Assembly: GCA_033439255.1 (NCBI GenBank)
Contig: CM065885.1
Coordinates: 1,178,001 to 1,242,000 of the forward strand
DNA from: Hericium rajendrae
Lineage: Eukaryota; Basidiomycota; Agaricomycetes; Russulales; Hericiaceae
Direction of reading: 5' to 3'
Length of the DNA stretch: 64,000 nucleotides
The stretch's first letter is position 1; every line of letters begins with the position of its first letter. Below, piece by piece: positions 40,247-52,681 of this stretch. The translations under genes were made by a program, and so were the position numbers. The notes under the pieces were generated by a model. That model was not told the origin of the DNA and searched no databases. It worked only from the letters and a program-made list of their open reading frames with translations.

Positions 40247-43200
40247 CTTGGTATGTTTCGGCACGATGATAGGTCGAGAGATGACCTGGTCCCGCAGAGC
40301 TCTGTCGGGGTGAAGAAAAGCCTACCAGACAGACCACCATCTTTAAATCATACTGTCGGAATGATCCAGGCCACGCAGGAAAGGTGGAAACATGCGAGTC
40401 GCTGGGCAAGAGCGCTGATAGTGCGGAAAAGAGGGATATAGAATCGAAGTGTCCGTGCGTTCTACGCTGCAGCATGACTGGCAAATGAACTGGCCGCGGA
40501 CATCGCTCGACAAACGCCAGGCACATTGGTGAACCGGTGACAGGCCATCCCTTGATGAAGCCAGTTATTCTGCCGACATACGAGGCGAGGCGCGGAGACA
40601 TGTTGCAGAAACTGGAGTGTTTTCGATCAAAAGATAGCATCGCAGACTTACCATGAGTTCGTGACATGGCAGCTTCGCTGAACACGCCCGTGCCGCAGGA
40701 AACATGTGAAGTACGATGTCATTTCTTCGGCGCTACATAGCATCTGGTCCACTATGACCGACAACGTGAGTAACGGCACTTTGAAAGGGCAAATGAATCG
40801 ATCTTATCGACGCTCTGTCCGAGCGACAGACGGTGGAAGCGGATTGTGAAGGCAGCAGCAAGATAAGGACACTGATACCTTGCTGACACCCGGGGGAATC
40901 TGAATCTGTTTGCAGCGCGTTCCCATGTGCACTTATCTGAGTCACAGCGATAGAGTTGTTATTGATGTCAGAGTAGTATGGAACGTGCTTACCCTGATGC
41001 CTACCCTGATTTCTCTGGCATGCTTTGACATGATGGTCTAGAGGAACGATGAGACGAGATAGAAGAATCAATCAACCGGATGCAGTTGGTCACAACGTAG
41101 CATGGGGTTAAGGTTATTATCGACTTCCAACTTGTTGAAATTTCCATGCTTGACTGACGGTGCTAAGCTTCAGTCCTGCACAAACCACGGCAACCAGGTG
41201 CGAATTATATTCGTCTGAACTCTACGTGTCTGTAAATGATCTCATACAGCGGCTACGACGCCACGATTCTTCACGGTTACGTTAATCCAGTACTGCCATG
41301 CTGTCCTCGTCCCCATCGAGTTCTTTACAGCCGCACTCTTGCAGAGAGCGCTCAGATGGCCGAGATGGCCTCCTTCCTGAATACGAGTCTTGCATACCTG
41401 AGCTCCAGGCCTCACAAGCTTTAGCCTCGACCCACAGTTGCTCGCTGTGTGCTTGGAGGCAGATGCCCAGTACTTCTAGACTCTAGCAAGGTTTCGTTCC
41501 TCCTTCGTACTCTGTCATTCCGAAAGTGCCCCAGATAACGCCATTCGAGCAGTAGAACTATCTCCGTCAATGTCCGCAAGTCAAGCGGCAGTCCATGCCG
41601 ATCCGACTACACGCTTCCCTGTATACTCTTGGCACATGCCTCCAGGTCGTCTGCTCTCAGAATATACGCCAACCAAATGCAGCTCACGTAGTTCCTGTAC
41701 TGGCTGCGATACTTTGATCATGCCTCCATTGCTCCACTGCTGGTCGCACGTCCTTGACGGTATCATGCTAGACGGTGTGTTGTGCACCAACCTAACGGCT
41801 CCTCAGATAAGGTTTCCCAGCTTCGACCGATATCCCTGGACGGCCGTGATCCTTCGTGAGAATATCTTGTCGACATCCCGAGGAATCAACTTTCCTGCAG
41901 CGTCACCCCAGTTCACGGCTGTCGAGCCCCAATCTCATCTGGCACGGCCACCAGCTGACTCCACCTTTGTGAAAGTGTAGAAGTGGAGCCTTGTCGCCGC
42001 GTTGATCCCCCTTGATTCCTCGAATCGACCTTTTCACGGGTCGAAGAATCCATTCTGGTGTTTGCGACCACGCGCAGGGCATACATACCGCTTCAGCGCT
42101 TCGTCGCTCGACAGAACGCATCGGCCGTACACGCACGTTTCTGTCAATCCATAGGTATTTTCCTCGCTAACGCCTCATGTTACCTGCTGACGCGCCTCGT
42201 GCGGCCCTCAATGCACTGTCCGTCTAACGACATTCTGTCGATGGGATCCGGAAGCTCAGGATACTTGTGTCCTTCGATTACCAGTGTCGGTCAAACTGCG
42301 ACATCCATCTTCTCTGGAGCACATGGCGAGTTCTTGGCTAATAATCTCTATTCTTCGCCTGGCCTATGCCAAGCTTCCGTCCTATATGCTACATGAATGT
42401 TCTCCCATGCTCCCAGCGACTCCGATACCCTAAAAGTCGGGTTTATTCCCTCCGTTAGAGCATGAAACAAGGATTACATCACTCTTCCCGCTTCAGACAC
42501 ACGAGATTATTGGATCGTCTGCCAACCGAATTGCATTCCTAACAGACACGTTCGGTCCGACAGATCTACACGGGCGCCGGACCCCTTCATACTTAGACGA
42601 ACATCTTCCACCTGTCTGCTGCCGCACGGAGGCCTCTTACCGGCGCACCTGCAAGCACGGCTGAAAAGCCTAAGCTCAAGTTCCGTGGATTTCTCGCACA
42701 CGCGACCTGTTCAGCACCCGAGACTGTCCAGCCCCCTTCATCCGTCATCTAGTGCTTTCTTATAGTCGATATCTTTGGCAACTTGCGTCGACGGTCTCTT
42801 CGGGGCTTCTGACTCGAGGCGCTTGGCGCTGCCGTATGCTTCAAACCCAAACCGATGCCGACGGTTCCCATGCAATGGCATGCGTCAGATGCGTTCCTCT
42901 ATGCCTTCGCGGTTGTACTTATCGTTCAGTTATAAGCGTGTCATTGATTCGAGAAATCGCAGCGAGCCTTCTTCGAGAATGTGCAAGTGTATGTATATTG
43001 AAAGTATGTAAACGTCCGAGCGTGTATAGACCCGACGCCGTTATCTACTACACAATGTGGAGACCGCGGTGTGGGATGCTAAGTAGTACAAGGAAAAGTC
43101 GTTCTAGGTCAACGACGTGTCAGTCCGTGAGCTTGTATAATGATAAGTGTAGATGCATATGGAGACAGATGAGTGATGAGAGATAGAAGAAGAAAAAAAC

Positions 43201-43296
43201 AGGACAACCATGCAGAAATGCAGACATCACACAACGCCGGGGATCCATGTAGACTTCCTACGGCCAATCGCTGCGACACTACCGAAGGCAGATCGT
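40247..43296. other. About 3 kb without a supported gene
   Basis: Upstream of the PriA-like gene and downstream of the 841-aa orphan. The longest frames (for example 41,570-41,980 plus and 42,752-43,186 plus) lack recognisable motifs, clear splice structure or codon bias. Sequence composition is close to that of the orphan-gene zone, so decayed genes are possible. Confidence 0.45.
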
Positions 43297-45983
43297 CTAG
43301 AAGGGCTTGCAGAGATGGGCGGTGCCCTCGTTGGCGGGGACGAACCGCGGCGAGTAGTTCTTCTTCTTGCGCCCGTCAGAGTGAAGCACCCCGTTCTCGC
43401 TCTCGTCCTCGGGGAGAATACGGTCAAAGTCCTCGCGCGTCCACCGCCAGCCATACCGCTGCGCAGCACGCAGCGCCTCATCCGAAGGCGGAAACGCGCC
43501 CGCCGCGTCCCGGATAGCCGTAACGCGCTCGTCCAAGTAGCTCGCCACCTCCGCGGTGACGTGCTCCTGCGTCGGGAGGGGCGCCTCCGCAGGGTCCCGC
43601 CCCTCCTCCACGAAAGCCGTCTTCTGCGCCTCGTGCAGCTCGTGGGCAATCGCGTGGCGCACGCGCTCGACGAAGAACACGCGGTTGCGCTCCGCCGCCC
43701 AGTCGGTGACGTCCCAGTAGGTCCGTCGTTCCGTGCTCATGTTGGTCGATACGGCCTCCAACGGCGAGACGTGGGGGTGGCGCATGCGAAGGTTGCCCGC
43801 GCGCGGGACGGCGCGCTCAACGACGAGGGCGGGATCGTCCATGATATCCCGGGTGTCCTCGTACTGCTGCAGCTGCGTCAGCTCCAGCGCAACGTCTGCG
43901 TGGTCGCGGTGGCGCGCGGCCGCCATCTTCTTCAGCTGGATATCCCACGACTCGTTCTTCCCGCGCCCGAATTGGTCGCGCGCGGCGTCGTGCGGGATCT
44001 CGCGGTAGTAGAACTCCCGGAGGTCCGAGTCGAGCCACTTGGCGTCCTCTCGCTGGAGCGGCCGCTTGCCACTGGCGGCAGGGCTGCTGGGAGGAACCGG
44101 CGAAAACTCGTCGACGAGCTCGAGGTACCTCTCGGTCCCGTAAGATCGCTCCTGTAACATGGATGCCATTGGCTCTGGTGCGGGTTGAGCCGAAGAGGCA
44201 GTCGAAGCAGGAGGCACAGCTGGAGACGCAGATGCCGGGGCCAACGACTGAGAAGACGGGGCAGGAGACACGGCGGGGGGTGGTGTGGTTGGGGCTGGCA
44301 CCGAGTGAGAAGTGGCCGGGGATGAGGGCAGGTTGGAAGGGATAGGACTCGACGAAGGCAGAGAGGGACCCGCCGACAGAGAGCGGGCGAGACCAGATGG
44401 ACCTGCAGCAGAAGATTGAGCCTTGTTAGCTGCAGCAGGATTCAGCTTCGGGTCACTGGAAGTCTGGACCAGCATGAACGCAGCCTCCCGACGAGGAACA
44501 TGACCACCCATGAATGCGTCTAGACCATAACGCGCGATAGTATCTTGGTCCATCTGCCTCTGCTTCGCCCGATACTCCTCATATTGCTCATCGGTGAACT
44601 GTGTGCGCAGCTGGGGATGGAGCGCGGTGGGCGGAAGGAGCCGCGTGGGCTGGCGAGAGGGAGGGCCCTCATGCTGCTGCACATACTGATGCTGCCTGCC
44701 TCGCGGGGTGGGCGAAGACGACGTTGCACCCATAGGACCGGGAACGGAAGGCGGGGACGGGGACTCCGAACGGCGTGCACGTTTTGCCGCAGGCGTCAAT
44801 GTCGAAGGGTCAGCGTTGTCGGCCGCAGGTGCCGGAGATGGAGAGCGGGCACGTTTCGCCTTCGGAGAAGCCTGGAGCTTGCGCCTCAGAGAGTCGCTGT
44901 ACCCGGCGAGCGCTTCTTGGGCGGTGACGCGGGACGATGAGGGCTCGACGGGAGAAGCCTCGCGAGACGGCGTGCGCACGTCGACTCGGCGCGCCTTGCC
45001 TTTGCCCTTGTTTTTGCGAGGAGAACGCTCTGGAGGCTCTGAAACGTGTCGTCGCTTGGGGCTCGGAGAACCCTCAGACTCGTCTGAGCGAATTCCGGAC
45101 GCCTTGCGCTTGCGAGGAGCCATACTACCGAGCGCCGAACTGTTGATCAAAGTCAGACAAGAAAGAACTCAGGTGTGAAGGAAGACGAACCTCGTGTCGT
45201 TCTGCACAACATCATCCTCGTCCGGGGAGGGCAGATCACTTAGCTGGCGAGAAGGTCTATGAAGACAGTCAGCGAGAAGACGATAATCCGAGAGGCAAGG
45301 GCACGCACCCTGCCACAGGCTCCAGATCGTTCTCTGGGTTATGACCGTCCTCCTCGAATCCCGTCAACATATGCCTAATCATGTCTCTGGTGGAATCCGG
45401 CATGTGAGGCCACGCCTCGCGCAGCCTCGACATCGTCTTCTCCCACAACGCTTCCTCGCTCTCGCTCTCGAGCCGGTGCTCCTCGACCTCGCGAAGCGTA
45501 TCCAACACGTCATTTTGGAAGGCAGCGAGCTCCTCCGAGAGTTGATTGTCACCGGACGCGGGAGAGACATTGTCGTCGTTGAGTTTCTTCTTGCTGGTGG
45601 AGGCTTCCGCAGCCGTAATTGCCGCAGAAGTGCTGGCCTCGCCGGCTGCGGCGTTCAGCCTCGCGCTGCGTCGGGGCTGCGGCGTGCTAGGCGGCCCGAG
45701 AGGGCGCGTCCACAGGCGGGCACTGTCGCCGACGTCCTCGGCGGGACGTGGAGAGCGGTCGCCGCCGGCTTGCTGCCTAGATGGAGTAGAGTGCCTGCTG
45801 GCGCTGCTCGGAGGCAGCATCTGTCCCTGCGACGATAAGCGGGTTGAGTGATAATAGGTATGGATGGCAAGGAAGGAGGATCACCTTGCTTCTCGTGGAG
45901 AGTCTGCCTCGTCCAAGGGCGGGAGTGGTTGGGGGCTTGTTGCGTTGGGGAGTTTTGCCCCTGCTTGAAGCGGTCCTGGCCAT
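43297..45983 (-). CDS. 841-residue orphan protein, disordered N-terminal half
   Basis: Four exons join in frame: 45983-45885, 45826-45309, 45256-45191 and 45139-43297. Exon 1 is MARTASSRGKTPQRNKPPTT... (33 codons). Exon 2 is basic and Ser/Ala-rich with an amphipathic stretch ELAAFQNDVLDTLREVEEHR and RDMIRHMLTGFEEDGHNPEN. Exon 4 begins SALGSMAPRKRKASGIRSDE, has several nuclear localisation-like clusters (SPKRRHV, KRARSPSP, PAAKRARRSES), a long Pro/Ser/Ala-rich linker, and a folded C-terminal part with ELVDEFSPVPPSS, AKWLDSDLREFYYREIPHDA, YWDVTDWAAERNRVFFVERV and YGWRWTREDFDRILPEDESE, ending AHLCKPF. The C-terminal domain looks conserved but I do not recognise it. A nuclear, probably chromatin- or transcription-related role is inferred from the basic clusters only. 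Confidence 0.7.
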
Positions 45984-47613
45984 TGCTGAGAGGTTGTGGC
46001 GAGAGTGTAGAGGTTAGAATCGAGTGTTTAGAAGAGTAGAGTGTTGGATGGGTGATAGAGTTGGAAGTGCACCTATAACCGGTAGAGATGCGAGAGTAGT
46101 GCGGGTCGTTGTGAGGGAGGAGAGGAGAGAGCGAGGCGTCCTATATAGTTTCTGGGAGAACGTCAAAGCGTCGGCTGGGGCGCACCTCGAGCGCTTTGAG
46201 CAGCGACGTATTGATCGCTATGATCGCTATTGTCGTCAGTTCACCCAAGTCCACCCTAGTCACGCGGCGGTGCTGCCTCGTGCCTGCATGGTTGCCATTG
46301 TTCTCCGGCATCGGGCTCCCAAGTTCACGGCCCTACCTGTAGGTCCAAGGTGCGACTTTTGCGAGCGTCCGCACAACGTCTCAGACATAGCCTTCATCCT
46401 AATCTGGAAGGAAGCAGCACAATTGTGCTCGGTATATCCCAGCGGCCATTCGTCACTGCATCAAGTCGCTTGCATTGTCAATTGCTGTAGGTGACATGGG
46501 CAACGGCGGGCACAGGCGGCCGGGTAACGGCCCAGTACCGGAGCATCAAGACACGAGGATCTCAAAGCCTTACTGGGAACGTCAAAGCGTCGAGCAAAGC
46601 TACGCACAAGCGCCGAAGGTCAAAGCGCAAATGCCTTGTATTAGGGCACCGTAAGACAAGGCCTGTGCAAATACGATGAGCATCAATTGTTCCGACTTGG
46701 GGCAAACAGGCACGTCGGCTGACCTCAGAAAAAGCGTCTCGGGGTATCATTCTGAGATGGGCGTATTGTCTGGGAGGGTACGCACACTTCACTGCATGGA
46801 GAAGAAGGGATCGAGCAGAATTGTAATGCTCAGACACTCGAGGTATGTCTCGCATGGAAGTGAAGCATCCAGTCAAACAAAAACATTCCGCACAGCAGAG
46901 CATATGGTTATCTTACTGTGGAATGCATCGCGGACGAAACGCCAGAACACCCCTGGGATGAGTGGGAGCGTACGTATCGGAAGTGGTTCAGCTGGATAAT
47001 ACCGAACGCAGGCGGCGATGTCCATGATTGACAGTGACCGTCCTCACATGGGATTAATGGATTTATGATAACAGAAAACGCTCACATATCACCAGCTTCG
47101 ATTCCTAGTACCTTGCTACCGTCGAGAGGGGCTCTAACAGGGCAAGTCCACCGAAGCCCATCCAAGTCCACCCGGGGAAGCCGCCGAATATGTGCGTATC
47201 TGGTCCGACGGCGCACAAAGCATCGCGGGCGCTGCCTTGTGTAGTTTTTGGCTTCTGGTGAGTAATTCTGACAGGAAGATGCGCTCAGCGCAGTCGTCGC
47301 CGATGGTAGTGGAGAAGCTTGCGCTAGCGAGCGAGCGAAACATACGACTGCCACCTCAACCCAAAGAGGAAGGAGTGTTTTAAGGGTCTGCTTGGAGACT
47401 AAGCGAAACACCCATCACCCGAAGCCTGATCCCAATTTGGCAGTCACCCAGTCTGATTTGGGCCGCCCTTGCGCTCGACGACGTCAAAGGCAGCGAAATA
47501 CACCACACAAAGTCTGATTTACAGCCGTAGTTCCAAGAAAGGTGATAGCAGGACAACCAAGTAACGATGATACAGACATATGAGGTGGTATACAGAAATA
47601 CTGGCCGAAACAG
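45984..47613. other. About 1.6 kb intergenic, no gene supported
   Basis: Lies between the start of the 841-residue gene and the end of the C2H2 gene. Frames at 46,024-46,494 (plus) and 47,134-47,343 (minus, MFRSLASASFSTT...) are open but isolated. The latter resembles a mitochondrial presequence by composition only. Confidence 0.45.
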
Positions 47614-48786
47614 TCATCTATATGTCTCTGGTGGATAATATCCCTGCGGTTGATACTGATTAAACTGGTGCACAACCGCAAGCGGCGCAATCAACGGGTC
47701 GGCTTGAGGTCTACGCCAACCAAAAGCATCAGTACATCCACAAATCCCAACGACAGCAGTAAACACGCACCCAATCTCCATGCGCATGACTTCGTCCAGC
47801 GCCGAATCCTTCATCTCGCGCATCTCACTCTCCGCCGCCCGCAGCACGCGCAGCTCCTCAATCAGCGCATGGTGCTGCTCGAGCGCGAACCGGTGCTTCG
47901 CCTTCATGACGAGGTAGCGCACCGCCGCGGGCGGGCGGCCCAGGATGAGGCCCGTCGCGGGGTCGGCCGCGTGCGCGAGGTGCGGCGGGAGGCCCTCGTC
48001 GTCCGTGTCGCCCGGGCTCGGCGAGCGCGCAGCGAAGTAGTCGTCCGCGGCGTCGTCCGGCTCGTCCGGCTCGGCGGCGTGCGCGGGGTGCTCGGTCGGC
48101 GTGCGCGGCTCGACTTTGAAGGTGCTGAAGGACGTGTCGCCGGCAGCGGCGCTGGTGTCCTCGTCGCCGCGCTTGCGCTTGCGGTTCCCGCCGCGGCCGG
48201 GGAGGGGCGGGCTGATGTTGTGTTGGAGACGCATGTGCTTCGCGAGCGCGTCGGAGCGGGTGAAGGACTTGTCGCATTCTGGCGGTGGGGTCAGTAGAGT
48301 GGCTTTGTGTGGATGAAGAGTGTACGCACCTGGTCTGGAGCAGATGAAGGGCTTTTCACCTGTGTGTGAGCGGATGTGGGATATGAGGGCGAATCGGGAA
48401 GTTTGGGCGAGGCCGCGGCGGTTGCATGTCGCCCATTCGCAGGTGTAATTGGACTTGTGAACGCCGATGTGTACTTGGAGGATATGAGCTGACTGCTTCT
48501 TAAACCTGAGAGCGAAATTGTCCGCACCATGGTGTATGTGCTCGATCAGCGTCGGCAGGTGGTTAAAGACAACCCCACAATCCTCCCATTGACAAGTGAC
48601 CGTATCCTCCTCGTTCGCGTCTACGATGTCTGTGCCTGTCGGAGACGGTTGTCGTGAGATGGCTTGAGCATAGTCGGCTTCGTCGACAGCTACAGGTGCA
48701 TCGTCCTCGGCAGAGCTATCACTAAATGTGGGTGAAAGTGGCCCAGGACCGGGAGATGGTGACAGGCTATAGATGCTGCGCGCCAT
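47614..48786 (-). CDS. C2H2 zinc-finger protein, INO80 subunit 1 (Iec1)-like
   Basis: Start ATG at 48786 (MARSIYSLSPSPGPGPLSPT). Zinc fingers: TCQWEDCGVVFNHLPTLIEH with HIHH; then YTCEWATCNRRGLAQTSRFA with LISHIRSHTGEKPFIC; then PECDKSFTRSDALAKHMRLQH. The fused CxWxxC...QTSRFAL..H.RSHTGEKPF..PECDKSFTRSDALAKH.R..H pattern is that of fungal Iec1-type proteins, subunits of the INO80 chromatin-remodelling complex. Introns whose lengths are multiples of three keep the frame open and hide in translation: about 48,474-48,527 (54 nt, first finger), 48,279-48,329 (51 nt, before PECDKSF) and a 60-nt one near the 3' end. The region after the fingers is basic (GRGGNRKRKRGDED), then acidic with a DEPDDAADDYF stretch, then a helix (HRFALEQHHALIEELRVLRA). 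The gene is divergent to TAF11. Confidence 0.75.
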   Translation of the reverse strand: MARSIYSLSPSPGPGPLSPTFSDSSAEDDAPVAVDEADYAQAISRQPSPTGTDIVDANEEDTVTCQWEDCGVVFNHLPTLIEHIHHGADNFALRFKKQSAHILQVHIGVHKSNYTCEWATCNRRGLAQTSRFALISHIRSHTGEKPFICSRPGAYTLHPHKATLLTPPPECDKSFTRSDALAKHMRLQHNISPPLPGRGGNRKRKRGDEDTSAAAGDTSFSTFKVEPRTPTEHPAHAAEPDEPDDAADDYFAARSPSPGDTDDEGLPPHLAHAADPATGLILGRPPAAVRYLVMKAKHRFALEQHHALIEELRVLRAAESEMREMKDSALDEVMRMEIGCVFTAVVGICGCTDAFGWRRPQADPLIAPLAVVHQFNQYQPQGYYPPETYR

Positions 48787-49064
48787 CCGGAAGTCTGAAA
48801 GTTAATGTTGCGAATCCAGAACGTTGTAGACTGATAACAACTAAACGGCGAAGAGCACTACACTGCAAAATTGCGGTTATGTAGATCGTAGGTGGTCGTG
48901 GTAGCCGTAGTGGATGGCTTATAGCAAGCGCTCGCGCGTGGCGGAAGCATTCGCGAACTTCCTTCCTCCCACCACAACTCACTCAAAACATATTGCAACC
49001 AATTGCTCATGCAGACACCTGCAGACACATCTTCAAACTTTACTGACGCCACGCGAACATTACG
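48787..49064. promoter_or_regulatory. Divergent promoter between the C2H2 gene and TAF11
   Basis: 278 bases separate the two start codons, which face away from each other. The region is AT-richer than the genes and must hold both promoters. No single element stands out. Confidence 0.5.
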
Positions 49065-50092
49065 ATGAGTAATAACAACAACTCCCCATTCACGACCTTC
49101 CCCGCACCAGAGCGCACCTTCATCCCCACCAACCCCGGCACACCCACCCCTCGCGGCCGCGGCCGCGGTAACGGCCAGCCCTCAAAGCGCGGGCGCAAGC
49201 CCCGTGGCACGCTCATGGGCTCAGCAGGCGACTCGCCGCACGTCCAGTTCGCGCAGACACCCGGCGCAGGCCCGAGCACGAGCCAGTCGGCGACGTCTCT
49301 GCAATGGACCGCGCCGACGACGCCTGGCGCGGCCGGTCCGCTACCGAGCCCCACCGGGTCTGCAGACGGCTCACGGGGCGCGGCTGAGGCGGCGGGGGTC
49401 GTCCTGCCTGCACGGACGCCTATTGGTCTTGGTGTGGGTGTGGGTGCACCGAGGCCGGTGGGGGCGCAGGAAGAGGAGGGCGAGGGCGAGGACGAGATGT
49501 TGCCTGCCATGGCCGACGACGAGTACTCGACGCAGCTGTCGTGGCAAAGCCAGTCGAAGGACAATCTGAAGTGTGTTGCTTTAATCTTGTCGCTTTGCCC
49601 GTGTGCTGTGGTCACGAAGTGTCTTATTTAGACGATTCACTGACGGGATCTGTCTCTAGAGTGCTCATGGAAAACTTGACGCCAGAGCAGTACGAGCGAT
49701 TCGAGGCTTACAGGCGGCATGCGCTGCCTAAGCAAGCCGTGCGTAAGGTCAGTGCTCATGATTCCCTCAGCACGGCTCTTTGTTCATATATGTTCAGGTG
49801 ATACAGCAAACCGTTGGCCAGCAAGTCTCCCAGCCTGTGGCCCAAGTCGTCGCAGGTATTGGCAAAGTCTTCGTCGGTGAAATCGTGGAGAAAGGTCTGT
49901 ATTCTCTCGTCTTACTGTCGTCAATCCAGTAACTGATCCCTATGTCCAGCACGTGAAGTGCAAGAGCGTCGCGGCGATACCGGTCCTCTCTCGCCAGACC
50001 ACCTGCGCGAGGCGTATCGGATGTACCAACAGGAGACAGGGCGCGTGGGTGCAGCAAGGCCGCTGAAAGGCAAACGCCTGTTCAATCGATAA
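49065..50092 (+). CDS. TAF11: TFIID subunit 11 (TAFII28), histone-fold protein
   Basis: A subunit of the general transcription factor TFIID that pairs with TAF13 through a histone fold. Four exons (49065-49570, 49660-49747, 49798-49894, 49950-50092) join in frame to 277 residues. The N-terminal 170 residues are low-complexity ([40 protein letters not shown]). The TAF11 domain follows: [80 protein letters not shown], then [10 protein letters not shown]. This matches TAF11 of other eukaryotes over the whole histone fold, with introns splitting the helices. All structural positions look intact. The ending GKRLFNR is short. Confidence 0.93.
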
Positions 50093-50733
50093 CCGCGTAT
50101 TCGCAACGCGCCTATCTGTACGATCATCGCTGCGTTATTGTATTTTATAGACAAGGCTTCACTGTGTCAAATCACACCCGTGCCTGATCCATGACGTTCT
50201 CCTCTAGCTATAGCTCGCACTTTGCGAACCTCCGAATGTCATTTCAGTGTACTATTCTGAATCTCCTTGCGACTGTTCGATCGAGGCATGCCCGCTCGCC
50301 GAGGCCTCGACTCCCTCGAGCGCAAGTTGGTTCCAAGCATATCGCGTAGCGCTCGAGCATCATCGTAACATATGAAATCATTAAGCGCCGTGGGGGAACC
50401 GTGTAACTTGGTCTGCACTTTTTGGTCATCGTGATCAAAAGTTACACCCTCTGGGCCTCTCCCGACCTGACCCCGCTGTTATACACGTACTTATTCCTGG
50501 CTCGCGGACCTTTGCCCATCCCGAATGGTTTCATCTCCTGTTGAACGGTCCGCTCGGAGACTAGGACTCAGGGTCATTTACGCCAAGTGCTCTTCACAAT
50601 CAGCAAGTCGGTGATATATAAGTAAGGCGCTACTGCGGGCTCGAGATTACTCGAGATCGACATCTTCGCCTAATAAGCTATCCTATCTCGCAGGTAGTGC
50701 TGAAAACTGGTTACCAACTACGACCACTTGGAC
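50093..50733. other. Intergenic between TAF11 and the mpaB-like gene
   Basis: About 640 bases, with the 3' end of TAF11 and the promoter of the next gene. Nothing else is supported. Confidence 0.5.
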
Positions 50734-52681
50734 ATGGTCACCTCGCTCCCCGCCATGCCCTTCGACCTGGGACTTCTCGTCGACAAAGCGCGCCTTCTCC
50801 TCGACAGGACAGGCTGGTGGGGCCCAGCCGCAGCAGGCGGCCTCGCCTATCTCGCCGCCGTGCAGCTCCTCCGCTGGCGGCGATACCGCGCCATGCACCA
50901 CAAGTACGCGGGGCGGCTGCATGACCTGCGGCCCGAGGAAGCGCAGGAGGTGCTCACGCTCGCTGCGGAGTGGGACATGCCGCTTCTGGCGTACTATTCC
51001 GTCGCGCTTGCGCTGTTCAAGACGTACGGGATCGTGAGTTCTGGATTGGATTGCGCGTCGCGGGTGCGGGCTGATGTGTGTGGTGGGTAGCCGTCGATTT
51101 CGGGGTTGTTGGTGAAGACGGGGGAGCTGGGGACTGAGGATAGCGTGTCGAAGCGATATGCCGATGTGCGTTCTGGTGTTTGATGGATTGTTCGGAATGC
51201 GCATGCTAATATATTGTATTTGCCGTCAGACAGGGATTGTGGTCGGTATGCGCGCATTATAGGTCCTTCAGCCATGCCATGCGCTGATGTGGCTTTTGTT
51301 AAAGCTACGTTTTCGACGAGCCCGCTCCTGGAGCCGCCGCAGCCCACCTCGAAGGTAGACGACGCGAAGCGCAGCGATATCGCTGAGCACGACCCCCGGG
51401 CGTACCTCGCTGTTGCGCGCATGAACTGGCTGCACCGCAAATACAAGATTGTGCGTTCATAGCTGTCCTACATCGCCTTCCAAGCTGACCCGTGTGCAGA
51501 GCAATGACGACTACCTCTACACGCTCAACCTATTCATCCTTGAGCCCATCGTGCGTCACCCTGTGTCGCTCGGCTTCATTGGGTTTGGACCTTGCTAAAA
51601 CTCCCGTCGCAGCGCTGGGCCAAGCGCTGGGGCTGGCGCGAGTTGTCCCCGCTGGAATGCCAGGTAACGCACCAGCTCGCATGAAGCAGACTTAGCCCGC
51701 TGACTCGTCGCAGTCCCGTCTCATCCTCTGGCGCGAAGTCGGCCAGCTTATGAACATTGCGGACATCCCGGAGACCCTCGAAGAGCTAGACGTCTGGGCG
51801 ACCGTAAGCCGCATGTTCTCAATACTGTATTGCGATATACCAATCACCCATATTCCAGGCATACGAAGAGCGCTACATGATCCCCGCGGACTCAAACCAC
51901 GAACTCGCAATCCACACGCTGAACGAGGTGACCTACCAGGTCGCGAATATCCCCGGCCTCAAAGCGCTCGTCGAGAGCATTTTCATCTGCATGCTCGAAG
52001 AGCGCGTCCGCATCGCCATGAAGTGCGCCTCTATCCATCTGCCACCTGCCTCGGCGCTGATCTCACTCTCGACGCGCAGGCTGCCGAAGCAGAACCTCGT
52101 CATGCGCACGCTCTTCGCGGCGCTCATGCGCAGCGCCGCCTTCGCGCAGCGCTGGCTGCTCCTCCCGCGCCCGCGCCCGCACCGCTACCTCCCGCGCGAG
52201 CCGCCCGCCTCGTCCGCCGGCGCCCTGCCCCGCCTGCGCCCCAACTGGTAAAGCATAACCCCCATGCCCAAACCCGTGCGCCGACGCCGCTGACACTGCT
52301 GGTAGGTACACTGCGAAGCCGTGGTACAAGCCCGAGCAGCGCGGCGTCGCGGGGCTCGTCGAGCGCGCGCAGGTGCTGCTGGGCGTCGTGAAGGCGGACG
52401 ACGTTGCGGGGCCGAGGTATAGGTCGCGGGGATACCGCCTCGAGGAAATCGTGCGTCTCCCTCTCTGCCAACTGCTGATGCCGGCCCTTGCTGATGCGGC
52501 GCATAGGGCCCCTTGCGTTTCGAGCAATGTACGTTTTCTCTCGAGTTGAGTTGGGTTTGTGATGAGTGCTCATTTAGGTGCAGCGGGACACGAACAGGTT
52601 ATCCGCGAGGCTGGCGATATGCTCGGCTGTCCGCTCGCGGGCCATTGGGCGCTGCCTGCACACTCTGAGTATCAGAAGTAG
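50734..52681 (+). CDS. mpaB / rubber-oxygenase-like membrane oxygenase (DUF2236)
   Basis: Member of the ER-bound oxygenase mpaB/mpaB'/rubber-oxygenase family, haem proteins that cleave or oxidise terpenoid-type substrates. Eleven exons: 50734-51033, 51091-51165, 51230-51245, 51305-51450, 51500-51550, 51613-51663, 51714-51803, 51859-52247, 52306-52450, 52507-52528, 52578-52681; 462 residues. The N terminus has a membrane segment (WWGPAAAGGLAYLAAVQLLR). Family marks follow: ALFKTYGIPSISGLLVKTGE, SKRYADT, EHDPRAYLAVARMNWLHRKY, NDDYLYTLNLFILEPIRWAK, RWGWRELSPLECQSRLILWR, EVGQLMNIADIPETLEELDV. The His of NWLHRKY is a likely haem ligand. Start: the ATG at 50734 (MVTSLPAMPFDLGL). The last exons encode a Cys-containing tail ending SEYQK. 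The natural substrate is unknown. Confidence 0.85.

Noticed and set aside
47134-47343. Small minus-strand ORF with a mitochondrial-presequence-like start
   Set aside because: 69 codons, isolated, no homologue recognised and no splice partner. Composition alone is not enough.
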